Origin: Pedobacter sp. Leaf170
GTDB taxonomy: Bacteria > Bacteroidota > Bacteroidia > Sphingobacteriales > Sphingobacteriaceae
Length of the DNA stretch: 64,000 bases
Direction: 5' to 3'
Assembly: GCF_920984665.1 (NCBI RefSeq)
Contig: NZ_CAKLBP010000010.1
Coordinates: forward strand, 1-64,000
Position numbers and translations under genes: made by a program. Of the stretch, positions 53,452-63,654 are shown one piece after another (position 1 is the first letter of the stretch; each line of letters begins with the position of its first letter). The notes beneath the pieces were generated by a model. That model saw only the letters and a program-made list of their open reading frames with translations, ran no database searches and had not been told where the DNA came from.

Positions 53452-54792
53452 ATGCAACAAAAAAAGCAACTTTCGCTCTTTGATTTATCCATGATAGTGG
53501 TGAGTTTGGTTATAGGTATGGGCATTTTTCGTACGCCCGTAAACGTGGCAGCGAAAGCTCAAATTCCAGAATTATTTTACTTAGCATGGTTTATAGGAGG
53601 TTTTGTAGCTTTCTGCGGTGCTTTAACTTATGCCGAAATTGGTTCACGATTACCTGTTACTGGTGGTTATTATAAAATCTTTTCAAAAGCATACCATCCA
53701 TCAATTGCCTTTGCTATAAATTGTATAGTTTTAATTTCAAGCGCTGCATCTGTAGCGGCAATTTCTATAATAGGTGCAGAATATTTGGGTAAAATAATTC
53801 TGCCTGCCGATATGCAAAATGAAACCTATCGGGTAGCAATAGCAATAACAACGATTTTGGTTTTTTATTTCATCAACTTATTAGGCTTAAAAGCAAGCTC
53901 TAAAACCCAAAATGTATTAACACTTATTAAAATTGGTTTAATTTTAATCTTAATCTGCGCCATTTTCTTTGCTGAAACCACACAAAGCATTACACCCGTT
54001 TTTAAAATTACAAATAACAGCTTACCGAGTTGGGCAGATTATGGTAAAGCATTAGGCTTGTGTTTAATTGCGGTTTCATTCTCTTATGCAGGTTATGCCC
54101 AAACTATAAATTTTGGTGGCGAAGTTACTGAGGCAAAAAAGGTTATACCACGTTCAATAATCATCGGTTTAACCATAATTGTTACGCTTTACATGGCGCT
54201 GAATTATGTTTACGTTAAAGTAATTGGTTTTGAGCAATTAAAAACTGCTGAGAGTATTGCTGCAATTCTTGCTTCCAAAATATTTGGCCCGGCAGGTTTT
54301 AAGATGCTTTCGGTAATTATTTTTGTTTCAGTTATGGGTTACGTAAACGTAAATTTATTAAGCAACCCAAGGGCAATGTTTGCTATGGGAGAAGAAGGGG
54401 CTTTACCAAAAGTGTTTAGCCGAATGAACAAAAGAACAGAAGTGATAAGTGTGAGTTTAACTGTTTTTGCGCTTATTTCGGTTATTATAATTTTTTATGC
54501 AAAAACCTTCGATAAGATTTTAAACTATACAATTTTCTTGGAAAGCATTAGCATGGCTAGTTCTGCGGCAACAATTTTTATATTAAGAAAGCGTACTGCA
54601 CATCTTGATAAAAAGACCATTTATACTGTACCCTTATACCCGGTTTTACCAATTATCTTTATTGCCGCCTATACTTTTGTGGCTTTTAGTATTTATGCTG
54701 ATGACCCGAACGCGGCCTTAAACGGGCTTTATATTTTTGTTGGTTTTTTATGCATTTACTTTATAACCAATTTTTTAAGGCGTAAAAAATAG
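53452..54792 (+). CDS. APC-family amino-acid permease
   Basis: A 446-residue integral membrane protein of about 12 helices. The first helices carry MIVVSLVIGMGIFRTP and AGGFVAFCGALTYAEIGSRLPVTGGYYKIF in the APC-superfamily pattern, including the GxGIF substrate motif. Start ATG 53452 immediately follows a TTG. Substrate unknown; close in form to LAT/AGT-type exchangers or amino-acid importers. No transport partner gene is adjacent. Convergent with the next gene at eight bases. Confidence 0.88.
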   Translation: MQQKKQLSLFDLSMIVVSLVIGMGIFRTPVNVAAKAQIPELFYLAWFIGGFVAFCGALTYAEIGSRLPVTGGYYKIFSKAYHPSIAFAINCIVLISSAASVAAISIIGAEYLGKIILPADMQNETYRVAIAITTILVFYFINLLGLKASSKTQNVLTLIKIGLILILICAIFFAETTQSITPVFKITNNSLPSWADYGKALGLCLIAVSFSYAGYAQTINFGGEVTEAKKVIPRSIIIGLTIIVTLYMALNYVYVKVIGFEQLKTAESIAAILASKIFGPAGFKMLSVIIFVSVMGYVNVNLLSNPRAMFAMGEEGALPKVFSRMNKRTEVISVSLTVFALISVIIIFYAKTFDKILNYTIFLESISMASSAATIFILRKRTAHLDKKTIYTVPLYPVLPIIFIAAYTFVAFSIYADDPNAALNGLYIFVGFLCIYFITNFLRRKK

Positions 54793-54799
54793 TAGGCTT

Positions 54800-55219
54800 C
54801 TACACTTTCTTCCGAAGAAAATAAAATGCTGTAATGGCCACGGGAATCATTAAAAGAAAAACAGAATCATCTAATACAAGGGTAAAAAAATCTTCAAAGC
54901 AGTTAATTTTCGCGGTATTAGTTCTAGTGTAAACTAAGCTTGAATTAGAAGCAATTAATTGGAAAGAAGGGTAGTTAGGATGAAATCTCTGAAAATCAAA
55001 CTCTGAACCATAATTTTCGAAGACCTTATCAAATTTAAATTTGTTTTCTTTTCCCCAATCTAAAATTCGTCTTAAACTGATAGAATTGCCATTAGATGTT
55101 TCGCCGAAAAAAGGTAAAGGTTGCGCTTTGGTAGCATAGATAAACGAACAAAAAATTACTGACAGGAAAATTCTTTGAATTGCTATCGATAATAATCGAT
55201 GGGATGTGATGTAATACAT
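54800..55219 (-). CDS. Small exported protein of unknown function with C-terminal helix
   Basis: A 139-residue protein with a signal-like N-terminus (RIFLSVIFCSFIYATKAQ) and a C-terminal hydrophobic segment ending in basic residues (FLLMIPVAITAFYFLRKKV). The C-terminal helix plus KK tail resembles a tail anchor. The middle region is small and polar with one Cys; no family recognised. Confidence 0.55.
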   Translation of the reverse strand: MYYITSHRLLSIAIQRIFLSVIFCSFIYATKAQPLPFFGETSNGNSISLRRILDWGKENKFKFDKVFENYGSEFDFQRFHPNYPSFQLIASNSSLVYTRTNTAKINCFEDFFTLVLDDSVFLLMIPVAITAFYFLRKKV

Positions 55220-55331
55220 TTTCTGTGACGGTTAGATTTCATCACAAAGTTCAATTCTTTTAAAGAAAATCAACTACTACTATCTACTCACGCCCTACTC
55301 AAATACGCTCAAGCAATTAAATCTCTACAAA

Positions 55332-56816
55332 CTAAAGATTTAACATCCAAACATTAATGTCTTCGTTCGATGAAATATCTAGCTTTTTCCTAATTCTATA
55401 CTTTCTATTTTCAACGGCTCTTACAGAAATTTTCATATACCTTGCAATCTCTTTAGTATAGAAACCAAGACGTAATTGTGCACACATTATTAAATCGGAA
55501 GTTACAAAAGCTGGCTGGATAGTCATTAATTTTTCAATAAAATGGCCGTCAATTTCTTTAAATTTTATCAAGAATGCAGGGTCGTTATTCATCGCCAAAA
55601 GGATTACAGCATTTAGCGCATTTTCATCTATTGGTTCTTTTAAAGTAGGATTTTGTGCAGATTCTAGTTTAATTTGCATCTCCTCAAGCCTTCCGTTATG
55701 GATTTTAAGCATCCGGCTTTGCCTGTAAATTAATAAACGGATGATAACAATTGCTAAAATGAGTAAACAGATAGAGCATGCGATGATAAAAATATAATTC
55801 CGCTCTTTACTATTATGCTGCTTATCTTGCTCATCCAAAAGCATATCAGCTGGAATTGTTGATTCTAATTTATTTTTTCTGGCTAAACTATCTGAAATGG
55901 CTTTATACTTTTTAAGGTATAAAACGGACTCAATTTGCCTGCCGAGCTGCTCGTAAGTTTTTGATAATAATTCATAACTATCTTTAACCAATAAGCCATT
56001 TTTTGTTTCCGAGGCAACCGCATGTAATTTGTTGAAGTAAACTAAAGCACTGTCGTAATTTTTTCTTTTATATTGAATTGAACCTAGAGAGATATAAGAC
56101 TCAGCAGCAAACTTTTCGAAGTTATACTGTTTTGCTAGTCCTAATCCTATTTGAAGATAATGTTTAGCAGAATCTTCTCTGCCCATCTCTAAAAATTGAT
56201 TTCCAACGGCAATGGTCTGAATGATTAAACCAACTTTATTAGAGCCACCGCCGATAATTTTACGCTGCATTAAATAGCTCTTCTTTTTATAAAACAGCAC
56301 CGAATCAGGATTATTTTTTCTTTTAGAATCTAATTCTAAATTGGTACCCATTATTATATAAATCCGCCCTAAACTACTATAATGCTCATCATTATCTTTT
56401 ATTTTATCAGCATAAATTAAAGCTTCTTTTAGATATTGATTACTTTTATCGAAATAAAATAAACCTCCATAACAACTTCCCTTTAAGGCTAAATAATGCG
56501 AAATTCTAAAGCTGTTTTCTGTTTTATAGATTACTGCTTCCCATTTATCAAGCCACTTGAGTGTTTTAACAAAATCGTTAGAATTATAAAAGTTTACAGC
56601 CTGGTAAAGTATGGCTTGCGCAACACCATCTTGGTAATTAGCGGCCTCCGATTGTGCTAATGCTTTTGTAAATAATAGATTACTCGAATCAACATTTACA
56701 ACTTTTTTGGCCGAATCAATCATATGGTCTATCTGCGGAAAAGCCTTTTGGCAAAAGCTATCTACAGACAAAGAAATTAAATACAAGAAAACTACAATTT
56801 TCCTAAACATCATCAT
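55332..56816 (-). CDS. TPR protein with transmembrane helix and LuxR-like C-terminal HTH
   Basis: A 494-residue regulator common in Bacteroidota. The N-terminal signal/anchor (VVFLYLISLSVDSFCQ) is followed by helical TPR repeats in the periplasm (about 30-310), a transmembrane helix (about 344-366, FIIACSICLLILAIVIIRLLIY), a coiled-coil linker and a C-terminal winged/HTH region (about 435-494: MCAQLRLGFYTKEIARYMKISVRAVENRKYRIRKKLDI) of LuxR/NarL type. DNA binding by a membrane-bound regulator would let it sense periplasmic ligands. It is divergent from the GPH symporter gene. The MMM start is ambiguous by two codons. Confidence 0.8.
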   Translation of the reverse strand: MMMFRKIVVFLYLISLSVDSFCQKAFPQIDHMIDSAKKVVNVDSSNLLFTKALAQSEAANYQDGVAQAILYQAVNFYNSNDFVKTLKWLDKWEAVIYKTENSFRISHYLALKGSCYGGLFYFDKSNQYLKEALIYADKIKDNDEHYSSLGRIYIIMGTNLELDSKRKNNPDSVLFYKKKSYLMQRKIIGGGSNKVGLIIQTIAVGNQFLEMGREDSAKHYLQIGLGLAKQYNFEKFAAESYISLGSIQYKRKNYDSALVYFNKLHAVASETKNGLLVKDSYELLSKTYEQLGRQIESVLYLKKYKAISDSLARKNKLESTIPADMLLDEQDKQHNSKERNYIFIIACSICLLILAIVIIRLLIYRQSRMLKIHNGRLEEMQIKLESAQNPTLKEPIDENALNAVILLAMNNDPAFLIKFKEIDGHFIEKLMTIQPAFVTSDLIMCAQLRLGFYTKEIARYMKISVRAVENRKYRIRKKLDISSNEDINVWMLNL

Positions 56817-56839
56817 GGTAATAAGAGATAATTCAATTG

Positions 56840-56862
56840 TATATTTGCTAAACTCAAAGTTA
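56840..56862. promoter_or_regulatory. Divergent candidate -7 elements between regulator and symporter
   Basis: TATATTTG on the plus strand (56840-56847) and TAACTTTG on the minus strand (56855-56862) both fit TAnnTTTG and lie within 23 bases of each other, in the 86-base gap between two divergent genes. If both are real the two transcripts start opposite each other and overlap. Neither has a clear -33 box. Confidence 0.4.
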
Positions 56863-56902
56863 TAAACAATAACTTATTATAGCTAATTGGAGTAAGCACC
56901 TA

Positions 56903-58249
56903 ATGATAAAAATGCATCTAAAATCGCTTTCCTTTGGTAAACAAATCGCTTATGCTGCCGGGATGATAGGTTGGAGCACAATGACAAACATTATCATTGT
57001 GATGTTACCCTATTTCTATCTACCACCAAGTAATGCAGGATTACCCACCTTAGTACCACAGTTGGTATTATTTGGGGCCTTTAATATTCTTTCCATTATA
57101 GCTGCATCTGGCAGATTAGTTGACGCCGTTTTCGACCCATTTATTGCTTCCAGAAGTGATGCAAGCCAGAATCCGAACGGCAGAAGGATGCCTTTTATGA
57201 AATGGGCAATTATCCCGGCTATGATTTTTTGCGCTTTAGTTTTTTATCCATTACAAAAAGGAGAAAGTTTGCATAATGCGTGGTGGTTAACAATTATGCT
57301 CTGCCTATTCTTTGTTTCTGTAACAACCTATATTATACCTTATAACGCACTTTTAGCAGAAGTAACACAAACCCCAAACCAAAAAGTTAAGCTCTCCAGT
57401 TATCAACAAGTTGGGTTCGTTATAGGGATAATTTTATCGGCTTGTACAAATAATTTTGCCGATTTGGTAGAAAGTTACTTTAGCGTAGCCAACAGAAGTG
57501 AAGCTGTACAGATTGCTATTTGGGGCTTATGCATTTTATCAGGAATAGTAATGTTACTGCCCATAATTTTTATTAACGAAAAAGAATATTCAACTGCAAA
57601 GCCTACACACATACCGCTGTGGCCTGCTATTGTAAGCACATTTAAAAATGGCAATTTTAAATATTATTTAATCTCTGATTTTGCTTTTTATACCGCTTTA
57701 AGCATAATATCGAGCGGGTTGCTGTTTTTTTGCACAGTTTTACTCGGTTTGCCAGAATCTGATGGCGGAAAGTTTATGGGTGCAATGGTATTATTTTCGC
57801 TTTTATTTTATCCGATAGTTAATTTTGGTTCGGCGAAATTTGGCAAAAAGCCATTCGTGTTACTGGCATTTGCAGTACTCTGCATCATTTTTATAACGAT
57901 TTTCTTTTTAGGGAAGTTGCCATTACCGCCACAAACTCAAATTTATCTGTTGGTGCTTTCTGCATCATTTCCATTGGCTGCTTTAGGCATCTTACCAACG
58001 GCAATTTTAGCAGATATTGCTCAAAAAGATACTTTAGAAACCGGAGAAAACCATGAAGGGATGTTTTTTGCGGTGAAGTATTTGTTTGTAAAACTTGGCC
58101 AAACCTTAGGAATAGCCATTTTTGCTATGCTAACCATTTATGGTAAAGACCCTGGTAATGATTATGGCTTACGCCTTAATGGCATTGTGGGTTTCGTGTT
58201 GTGCCTGATTGCCTTAATTTGTTTCAGTAAATTTAAGGAAGATAAGTAG
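56903..58249 (+). CDS. GPH-family glycoside/sugar:cation symporter (MFS)
   Basis: A 448-residue membrane protein of 12 helices. The N-terminal half has AYAAGMIGWSTMTNIIIVMLPYFY and the GPH-family loop FDPFIASRSDASQNPNGRRMPFMKW, which is related to melibiose and lactose symporters. The second half contains the shared pattern (LLFYPIVNFGSAKFGKKPFVL, EGMFFAVKYLFVKLGQTLG). It probably takes up a mono- or disaccharide or glycoside delivered by SusCD. Convergent with susD. Confidence 0.9.
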   Translation: MIKMHLKSLSFGKQIAYAAGMIGWSTMTNIIIVMLPYFYLPPSNAGLPTLVPQLVLFGAFNILSIIAASGRLVDAVFDPFIASRSDASQNPNGRRMPFMKWAIIPAMIFCALVFYPLQKGESLHNAWWLTIMLCLFFVSVTTYIIPYNALLAEVTQTPNQKVKLSSYQQVGFVIGIILSACTNNFADLVESYFSVANRSEAVQIAIWGLCILSGIVMLLPIIFINEKEYSTAKPTHIPLWPAIVSTFKNGNFKYYLISDFAFYTALSIISSGLLFFCTVLLGLPESDGGKFMGAMVLFSLLFYPIVNFGSAKFGKKPFVLLAFAVLCIIFITIFFLGKLPLPPQTQIYLLVLSASFPLAALGILPTAILADIAQKDTLETGENHEGMFFAVKYLFVKLGQTLGIAIFAMLTIYGKDPGNDYGLRLNGIVGFVLCLIALICFSKFKEDK

Positions 58250-58272
58250 TAGTATTTAAAAGTACTTAAATG

Positions 58273-58303
58273 AAAAAAGGGCAGAATTAATACTTCTGCC
58301 CTT
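58273..58303 (-). terminator. Intrinsic terminator of the susC-susD operon
   Basis: Perfect 10-bp stem AAGGGCAGAA / TTCTGCCCTT with a seven-base loop; on the minus strand it is followed by TTTTTT. It lies 22 bases after the susD stop and can also stop the convergent symporter transcript. Confidence 0.88.
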
Positions 58304-58324
58304 CTACATTAAGTTAATTACCTA

Positions 58325-60040
58325 TTAATAACCCGGACTTTGCTTTAAAGTACCGTTACTTCTGTCAATCTGATCTTGTGGAAGCGGGAAATGCTCATCT
58401 CTCGTTTCGAATGTAATTCCTTTTAAATAATCGAAATAACCACCCTCAAAAGTGAAATAACTTTCTAAAGTTTGTTTTGCAATACCCCATCTTACTAAAT
58501 CGAAAAAGCGGTGACCTTCCATGGCTAGCTCTAATCTTCTCTCAAAGCGAACAGCGTTGCGGGCATAATCAGCATTTGGAAAAGCCGGGTACGGATTTAC
58601 CCTGTAAACCGCAGCGGCAGATCCATTTATTGTAGCCGGAACAATCTTTGCAGCACGTAATCTAACTGCATTAACCAAAGCTAATGCCCTTGGTAAATCG
58701 CTTGTTTCAACTGCACATTCTGCTGCCATTAAATAAATATCAGCCAAACGAATAAGGTTAACATTTAAACCCGTAACGTTGGTAGAACCTGGTGCAGTGC
58801 CAGATGCAATTTGAGAAGCTTCGATAGAATTTTTAACCGCTACGAATGGTCCGCCGTTACTAGCATCTCTAATCCAGCTATCTCCAGCCATAATTCCCCA
58901 ATCGCGATATGGAACGCCACGACGACCAATTGTTGATTCAATACGTGGATCTAGCGCCAAGGTTCTATCTACCTGATAATTCGTTTTCGCAGCACCTGTT
59001 AAACCTAAATCAGATAGGTAAGGATTGGTACGATAACTTCCGTCCAACAAAGGAATTCCTGCTGCATTTACTTTAAATGAATTTGCTAAATCTAAAGTCG
59101 GTTGGAAAAATCCGCAGCAGTTTATTGGCGTTGCACCACCATAAGGAAAGTTTAACATGTCGCCAACGTTTCCATTTTCACCTCCGGTACCATCAGTACC
59201 AACTGAGTTTTCCACAACAACAATAGATTCAGGACCATCTTCCTTCGTAATATCGAAGTTATCATTATAAGGTAAAGTGGTTAAATCCGGTTTGGCAAGA
59301 ATTACCGCATTTAGTTGCGTATATGCTTCAGCATAGCGTTTTTGATAAAGTAAAACCTTACCTAAATAAGCTTGTGCTGCATATTTATCCATTCTTCCTT
59401 TTTGATTTTTTGGTTTTGTGGTGTTAAGGTTTGCTACAGCAAATTGCAGGTCGTCGATAATGTTTGGATAGATATCCTTATCGTTAGGAACAAAAGTGCC
59501 CGAATTAGCTTCGGTAACATAAGGCACCAACTTAAATACCCTTACTAAAAAGAAATAATAGTGTGCCCTAAGCAACCTTGCTTCACCTTGAATTTCCTTA
59601 GCTCTAGCATCAGCAAATTTTGTAGTTCCCTTTCCAGCTTGTAAATCAGCCAGAATTTTAAGGGTGTTATTACAACGTTGAACACCTTCAAAACACCTGT
59701 TGTAAAGTAAAGAAAGGTTATCATTAGTACTTGTTGGAGCATGTTGCTCAATTGCATTCATGTTTGGCTGGTCGCCAACACTACTTCCTTTGTGTGCATT
59801 ATCAGATGCTACTTCGCCAATAAGCCATTGACTTGGTGCTGCCGCATAATTGCCCCAGGTACCATTAATATTACCATTTAGTAAACCATAAGCACCAACT
59901 AATAAACCCTCTACTCCATCCTGAGAAGTTAATTGTTCTGCTGTAAGTTCAGCCTGAGGGTTTAGCGTAAGGAAGTCTTTCTTGCAGGATACAAAGCTTA
60001 GTATCAGAAAGAAAAGGAATATATTTTTTATATGTTTCAT
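58325..60040 (-). CDS. susD: SusD/RagB-family outer-membrane nutrient-binding lipoprotein
   Basis: A 571-residue surface lipoprotein (lipobox SFVSC, then KKDFLTLNP). The N-terminal SusD-like TPR bundle (about 30-220: NAKFADARAKEIQGEARLLRAHYYFFLVRVFK) and the C-terminal RagB domain (about 280-570: MAAECAVETSDLPRALALVNAVRLRAA, RRLELAMEGHRFFDLVRWG) are complete. It caps SusC and captures the substrate. It is 14 bases downstream of susC and ends at a strong terminator. Confidence 0.95.
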   Translation of the reverse strand: MKHIKNIFLFFLILSFVSCKKDFLTLNPQAELTAEQLTSQDGVEGLLVGAYGLLNGNINGTWGNYAAAPSQWLIGEVASDNAHKGSSVGDQPNMNAIEQHAPTSTNDNLSLLYNRCFEGVQRCNNTLKILADLQAGKGTTKFADARAKEIQGEARLLRAHYYFFLVRVFKLVPYVTEANSGTFVPNDKDIYPNIIDDLQFAVANLNTTKPKNQKGRMDKYAAQAYLGKVLLYQKRYAEAYTQLNAVILAKPDLTTLPYNDNFDITKEDGPESIVVVENSVGTDGTGGENGNVGDMLNFPYGGATPINCCGFFQPTLDLANSFKVNAAGIPLLDGSYRTNPYLSDLGLTGAAKTNYQVDRTLALDPRIESTIGRRGVPYRDWGIMAGDSWIRDASNGGPFVAVKNSIEASQIASGTAPGSTNVTGLNVNLIRLADIYLMAAECAVETSDLPRALALVNAVRLRAAKIVPATINGSAAAVYRVNPYPAFPNADYARNAVRFERRLELAMEGHRFFDLVRWGIAKQTLESYFTFEGGYFDYLKGITFETRDEHFPLPQDQIDRSNGTLKQSPGY

Positions 60041-60054
60041 CTTTATCTTTTTAA

Positions 60055-63000
60055 TTAAAATCCAACGTTAATACCTAATAAAAACTGGCGAGGTGAAGGG
60101 TATACACCCTGATCTACACCCGGTGCAGTAAAAGTATCTGTAATTTGTGTAACCTCTGGATCTAAACCGGTATATTTTGTAATGGTAAATAAGTTACTTG
60201 CCGATGCATAAATCCTGAAGCGGCTAACGCCAGATTTAGTTCCGAAAACTTTAACCGGAATTGAGTAGCCAACCTGAATATTTTTAAGCCTCAAGAAGCT
60301 GCCACTTTGAATATAGTAGCTTGATGAAGCAAATTCTACATCAGATGCACCTGCATAAGCAGAAGGAATGTTACTCGATCTGTTGGTTGGACTCCAGGCG
60401 TTTAATAAACGTGTACTTTTAGCACCATCGAAAGATGGAAAATCTGTAAAGTAACGGGTTGCCTCGAAAATATCATTTCCCTGTACACCGTATAAGAAAG
60501 CCGAAATATCAAAGTTTTTATAAGATGCATTTAGGTTAACTCCATAAGTAAAATCAGGATTCGGATCTCCAATAATGGTTCTATCTTTTGGATCGATGAT
60601 TCCATCGCCATTAATATCCATATATTTTAGTCCGCCAACACGTGCACCTGCGTATGATGGTCCGGATTGAATCTCAGCCGTGCTTTGGTAAATTCCATTT
60701 GTTTTATAGCCATAAAATGAACCAAAAGCGGCATCTTGTTGCAATACGCTGGTTTGTAAACTACGGTAGTTTCCATAAACCTGGTTAAAAATACCCGGTG
60801 CAAGTCTATCGATTTTATTTACGTTTTTAGAAAAATTTAAACCTACATCAAATTTGAAAGGGTCATCAGCTTTGCGACCATGATGGTAAGCAACATTAAA
60901 TTCTACCCCTTTGTTGCTCATATCTCCAATGTTAACAAAAGGTGCGCTTCCTCCGCCAACAACACTAACAGGTAATGGAAGGTTATAAAGCATATCAGTA
61001 GTTTTTTTACTGTATGCATCAATCGAACCATCAAACTTGCCATCAAATATGGTAAAATCAATACCTACATTTAGTGCCTTTAAAGATTCCCATTTAACAT
61101 CAGCATTTTGATATGCATTTTGCCATACACCAGTAGTTAGGGTATTACCACCGCCTACTGCATACGCTGCGTTAATGATGGAGCTTTGATATCTGTTGAT
61201 ATATTGATAAGGCGGGATTCGCTGGTTACCGGTTTGTCCGTAACCTACACGAAGTTTTAAATCACTTACCCATTTGGCATCTTTTAAGAATGACTCTTCT
61301 GATATTCTCCAGGCTACACTTGCAGCAGGATAAAACCCGTATTTATTCGCAGGTCCGAAGTTTGATGACCCATCTCTACGAAGGGTAAAACTTGCCAGGT
61401 AGCGATCGTTAAATGAGTAATCTATTTTTGTAAATAGTGAAAATAATGAGCCTATAGAACCCGTGCTTGAGTTGCTGATATTAGAAGAGCCTGTATTTAA
61501 GTAGTAATAATTTAAATCTCCCAATAAGAAGAAATCATTTCTTCCGGCATTTAACTGTCTCGATCTGGAGCGTATGGCTTCAGTTCCAACCAAGGCGGTT
61601 AAACGGTGTTTTTCAGCAAATGTGGCGGTGTAGTTTAAGGTATTGGTCCATGTCCACTCGGTATTGTAGCCTTGATATTCGTTAAGGTTATTTGAATTAT
61701 TTCCTTCTGAAAATTCAAGGTTTGGATATCGCATTGATAAACCATTATAGTTTTCGTAACGTATACCAAAATTAGTTTTTAGTACCAAACCTTTAACAAT
61801 ATCACCTTCTGCGAAGATGTTACCGAAAAAGAAATTGTTCTTATTCACATTATCTTTAGCTCTATATAAAAAGGCTAGCGGATTTTCGGCATTACCCAAT
61901 TGACTACCACGACTACCCGCAAAATTGCCGTTTATATCGTAAACCGGAATAATTGTAGGAATGCGATAAGCCCAACCTAATGCACTACCCTGATCTTGAT
62001 AGCCACCTGGAGTATTTGGATTTACTCCGAACCCAAAGCCTTCTGAATAACTATATTGTGCATTCTCGCCAAAACGTACGCGTTTATTGAAAGCATTTAC
62101 TGTGGCATTTGATCTAAAGTTATACCGTGTAAATCCTGTATATTCTATTGTACCTTTTTGATTTAAATAACCAGCTGATAAAGCGTATGTAGCATTTTCA
62201 GAGCCACCTGTAGCACCCAACTGATAGTTTTGTATAGGAGCTGCTTTAGTAATTTCATCAAACCAGTTTGTACCTGCTTTGTTTGCCCTTGTAATCTGAT
62301 AGAACAAACTTGGGTCGCGGCTGTAATTATATTTCGATGGATCTGCATCTGCAGCCGTAACATCTTGTCCTAAAACAGAACCCGCCACTAAATATTCTGG
62401 CAATGTAGGTGTTGGGCCAGAACCATAATTACGACCAGCTGCAATTGCTTTACCTGAATTGGTGTAACTATCAAAAACATACTGAGCATATTGCTGAGGT
62501 GTCATCATTTCAGGGAAACTGCCTTTGCGAGGCGCCTGTGTACCATAATATGAATCTACAGTAATTTTTGGAGCACCACTTGTACCTTTTTTTGTAGTGA
62601 TAATTACAACTCCGTTATTAGCTCTAGAGCCATAAATTGAAGCAGAAGAAGCATCCTTTAAAACCTGCAAACTTTCTATGTCGTTTTGGTTTAACCAGGA
62701 AAGTTTACCTTCAAAAGGAACACCATCAATAACATAGAGTGGTTCGTTGTTATTAATTGTACTTGTACCCCTAATCCTGATTTGAGGTGTAGAACCTGGC
62801 GCACCATCATTGATAATGGAAACACCTGTAGCTTTACCCTGCAATGCTTCAACAGCACTTGCTGCAGGTTGCGCTTTTAATAAGCCCATATCTACAACCG
62901 CAACAGCACCTGTTAAGTCCTTTTTACGCTGTGATGAATAACCCGTAACCACAACATCCGATAGGTTATTGTTTTCAATTGCTAAGGTAATGTTAAGATT

Positions 63001-63282
63001 GGTTTGATTGCCAACTGTTACTTCTTGCGGAGCGTAACCTACAAAAGAAACAACCAGTACATCAGTTGACTTTGCACTTAATGTGAAAACGCCATTTGCA
63101 TCTGTACTGGTTCCTCCTGCTCCATTTTTGATTTTAATACTTGCACCCACAACCGGCTGTCGGTCGTCGCTGGCAATTACTTTACCCGTAATTTTAGTTT
63201 GGGCGTTGGCCCCGACCGCAAACAGCACGGCCAGTAGCCAGAGGAGAAGTCTCCTCTGAACAAAAGATTGGTTTTGTTTCAT
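60055..63282 (-). CDS. susC: SusC/RagA-family TonB-dependent outer-membrane transporter
   Basis: A 1075-residue transporter. After the signal peptide (LLAVLFAVGANAQ) a carboxypeptidase-regulatory-like domain (about 30-100) precedes the TonB box region and the plug (VIDGVPFEGKLSWLNQNDIESLQVLKDASSASIYGSRANNGVVIITTKKG). The 22-strand barrel ends YPSPRQFLLGINVGF with the terminal Phe. There is no STN/FecR-signalling N-terminal domain, so it is not an anti-sigma-coupled type. Substrate unknown: no glycoside hydrolase lies in the window, so the sugar cannot be inferred. Confidence 0.95.
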   Translation of the reverse strand: MKQNQSFVQRRLLLWLLAVLFAVGANAQTKITGKVIASDDRQPVVGASIKIKNGAGGTSTDANGVFTLSAKSTDVLVVSFVGYAPQEVTVGNQTNLNITLAIENNNLSDVVVTGYSSQRKKDLTGAVAVVDMGLLKAQPAASAVEALQGKATGVSIINDGAPGSTPQIRIRGTSTINNNEPLYVIDGVPFEGKLSWLNQNDIESLQVLKDASSASIYGSRANNGVVIITTKKGTSGAPKITVDSYYGTQAPRKGSFPEMMTPQQYAQYVFDSYTNSGKAIAAGRNYGSGPTPTLPEYLVAGSVLGQDVTAADADPSKYNYSRDPSLFYQITRANKAGTNWFDEITKAAPIQNYQLGATGGSENATYALSAGYLNQKGTIEYTGFTRYNFRSNATVNAFNKRVRFGENAQYSYSEGFGFGVNPNTPGGYQDQGSALGWAYRIPTIIPVYDINGNFAGSRGSQLGNAENPLAFLYRAKDNVNKNNFFFGNIFAEGDIVKGLVLKTNFGIRYENYNGLSMRYPNLEFSEGNNSNNLNEYQGYNTEWTWTNTLNYTATFAEKHRLTALVGTEAIRSRSRQLNAGRNDFFLLGDLNYYYLNTGSSNISNSSTGSIGSLFSLFTKIDYSFNDRYLASFTLRRDGSSNFGPANKYGFYPAASVAWRISEESFLKDAKWVSDLKLRVGYGQTGNQRIPPYQYINRYQSSIINAAYAVGGGNTLTTGVWQNAYQNADVKWESLKALNVGIDFTIFDGKFDGSIDAYSKKTTDMLYNLPLPVSVVGGGSAPFVNIGDMSNKGVEFNVAYHHGRKADDPFKFDVGLNFSKNVNKIDRLAPGIFNQVYGNYRSLQTSVLQQDAAFGSFYGYKTNGIYQSTAEIQSGPSYAGARVGGLKYMDINGDGIIDPKDRTIIGDPNPDFTYGVNLNASYKNFDISAFLYGVQGNDIFEATRYFTDFPSFDGAKSTRLLNAWSPTNRSSNIPSAYAGASDVEFASSSYYIQSGSFLRLKNIQVGYSIPVKVFGTKSGVSRFRIYASASNLFTITKYTGLDPEVTQITDTFTAPGVDQGVYPSPRQFLLGINVGF

Positions 63283-63641
63283 AAGATTAAATTGTTTAGT
63301 TAAGGTAAAAGGACGATCGCAATAAAGAAATCATCGTTTATTTTGCTAGACTAGAGTCAAATCAACTACAACAAAGGCTCACGCACTATGACATCTTATC
63401 GGGTGGATAGGAAGAAATAAAATTTGGTTTTTAACAGCATAGGAAAATAATCCTACAGGGATAGGTAGATTAGTTTTCATAATTAGATAGTATATTTGGT
63501 TAGTGATATACGTTTGACAAATTAAACTTACAAAACAATCTGCTCAAATCCTACATAAATGTTAAAATTTGTTAAATGTGTTTTATAAACATTCGTTTAC
63601 AAAGCCAAGAGCCCTTATTTTCGCATTCAATTTATAAAATG
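63283..63641. other. Divergent intergenic region between susC and the helicase
   Basis: About 360 AT-rich bases with the susC promoter on one side and helicase promoter on the other. I see no clear minus-strand TAnnTTTG for susC. Nothing else is identified. Confidence 0.4.
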
Positions 63642-63649
63642 TATATTTG
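63618..63649 (+). promoter_or_regulatory. Candidate promoter of the DEAD-box helicase
   Basis: -7 element TATATTTG (63642-63649) with TTTTCG (63618-63623), a near match to the -33 box, 18 bases upstream. RNA would start near 63655, leaving a leader of about 108 bases. Confidence 0.55.
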
Positions 63650-63654
63650 CCACC

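Noticed and set aside
53222..53452. 76-codon plus-strand frame upstream of the permease
   Set aside because: Partly made of the ACATCGTACATC direct repeat and overlapping the permease start; no signal or domain.
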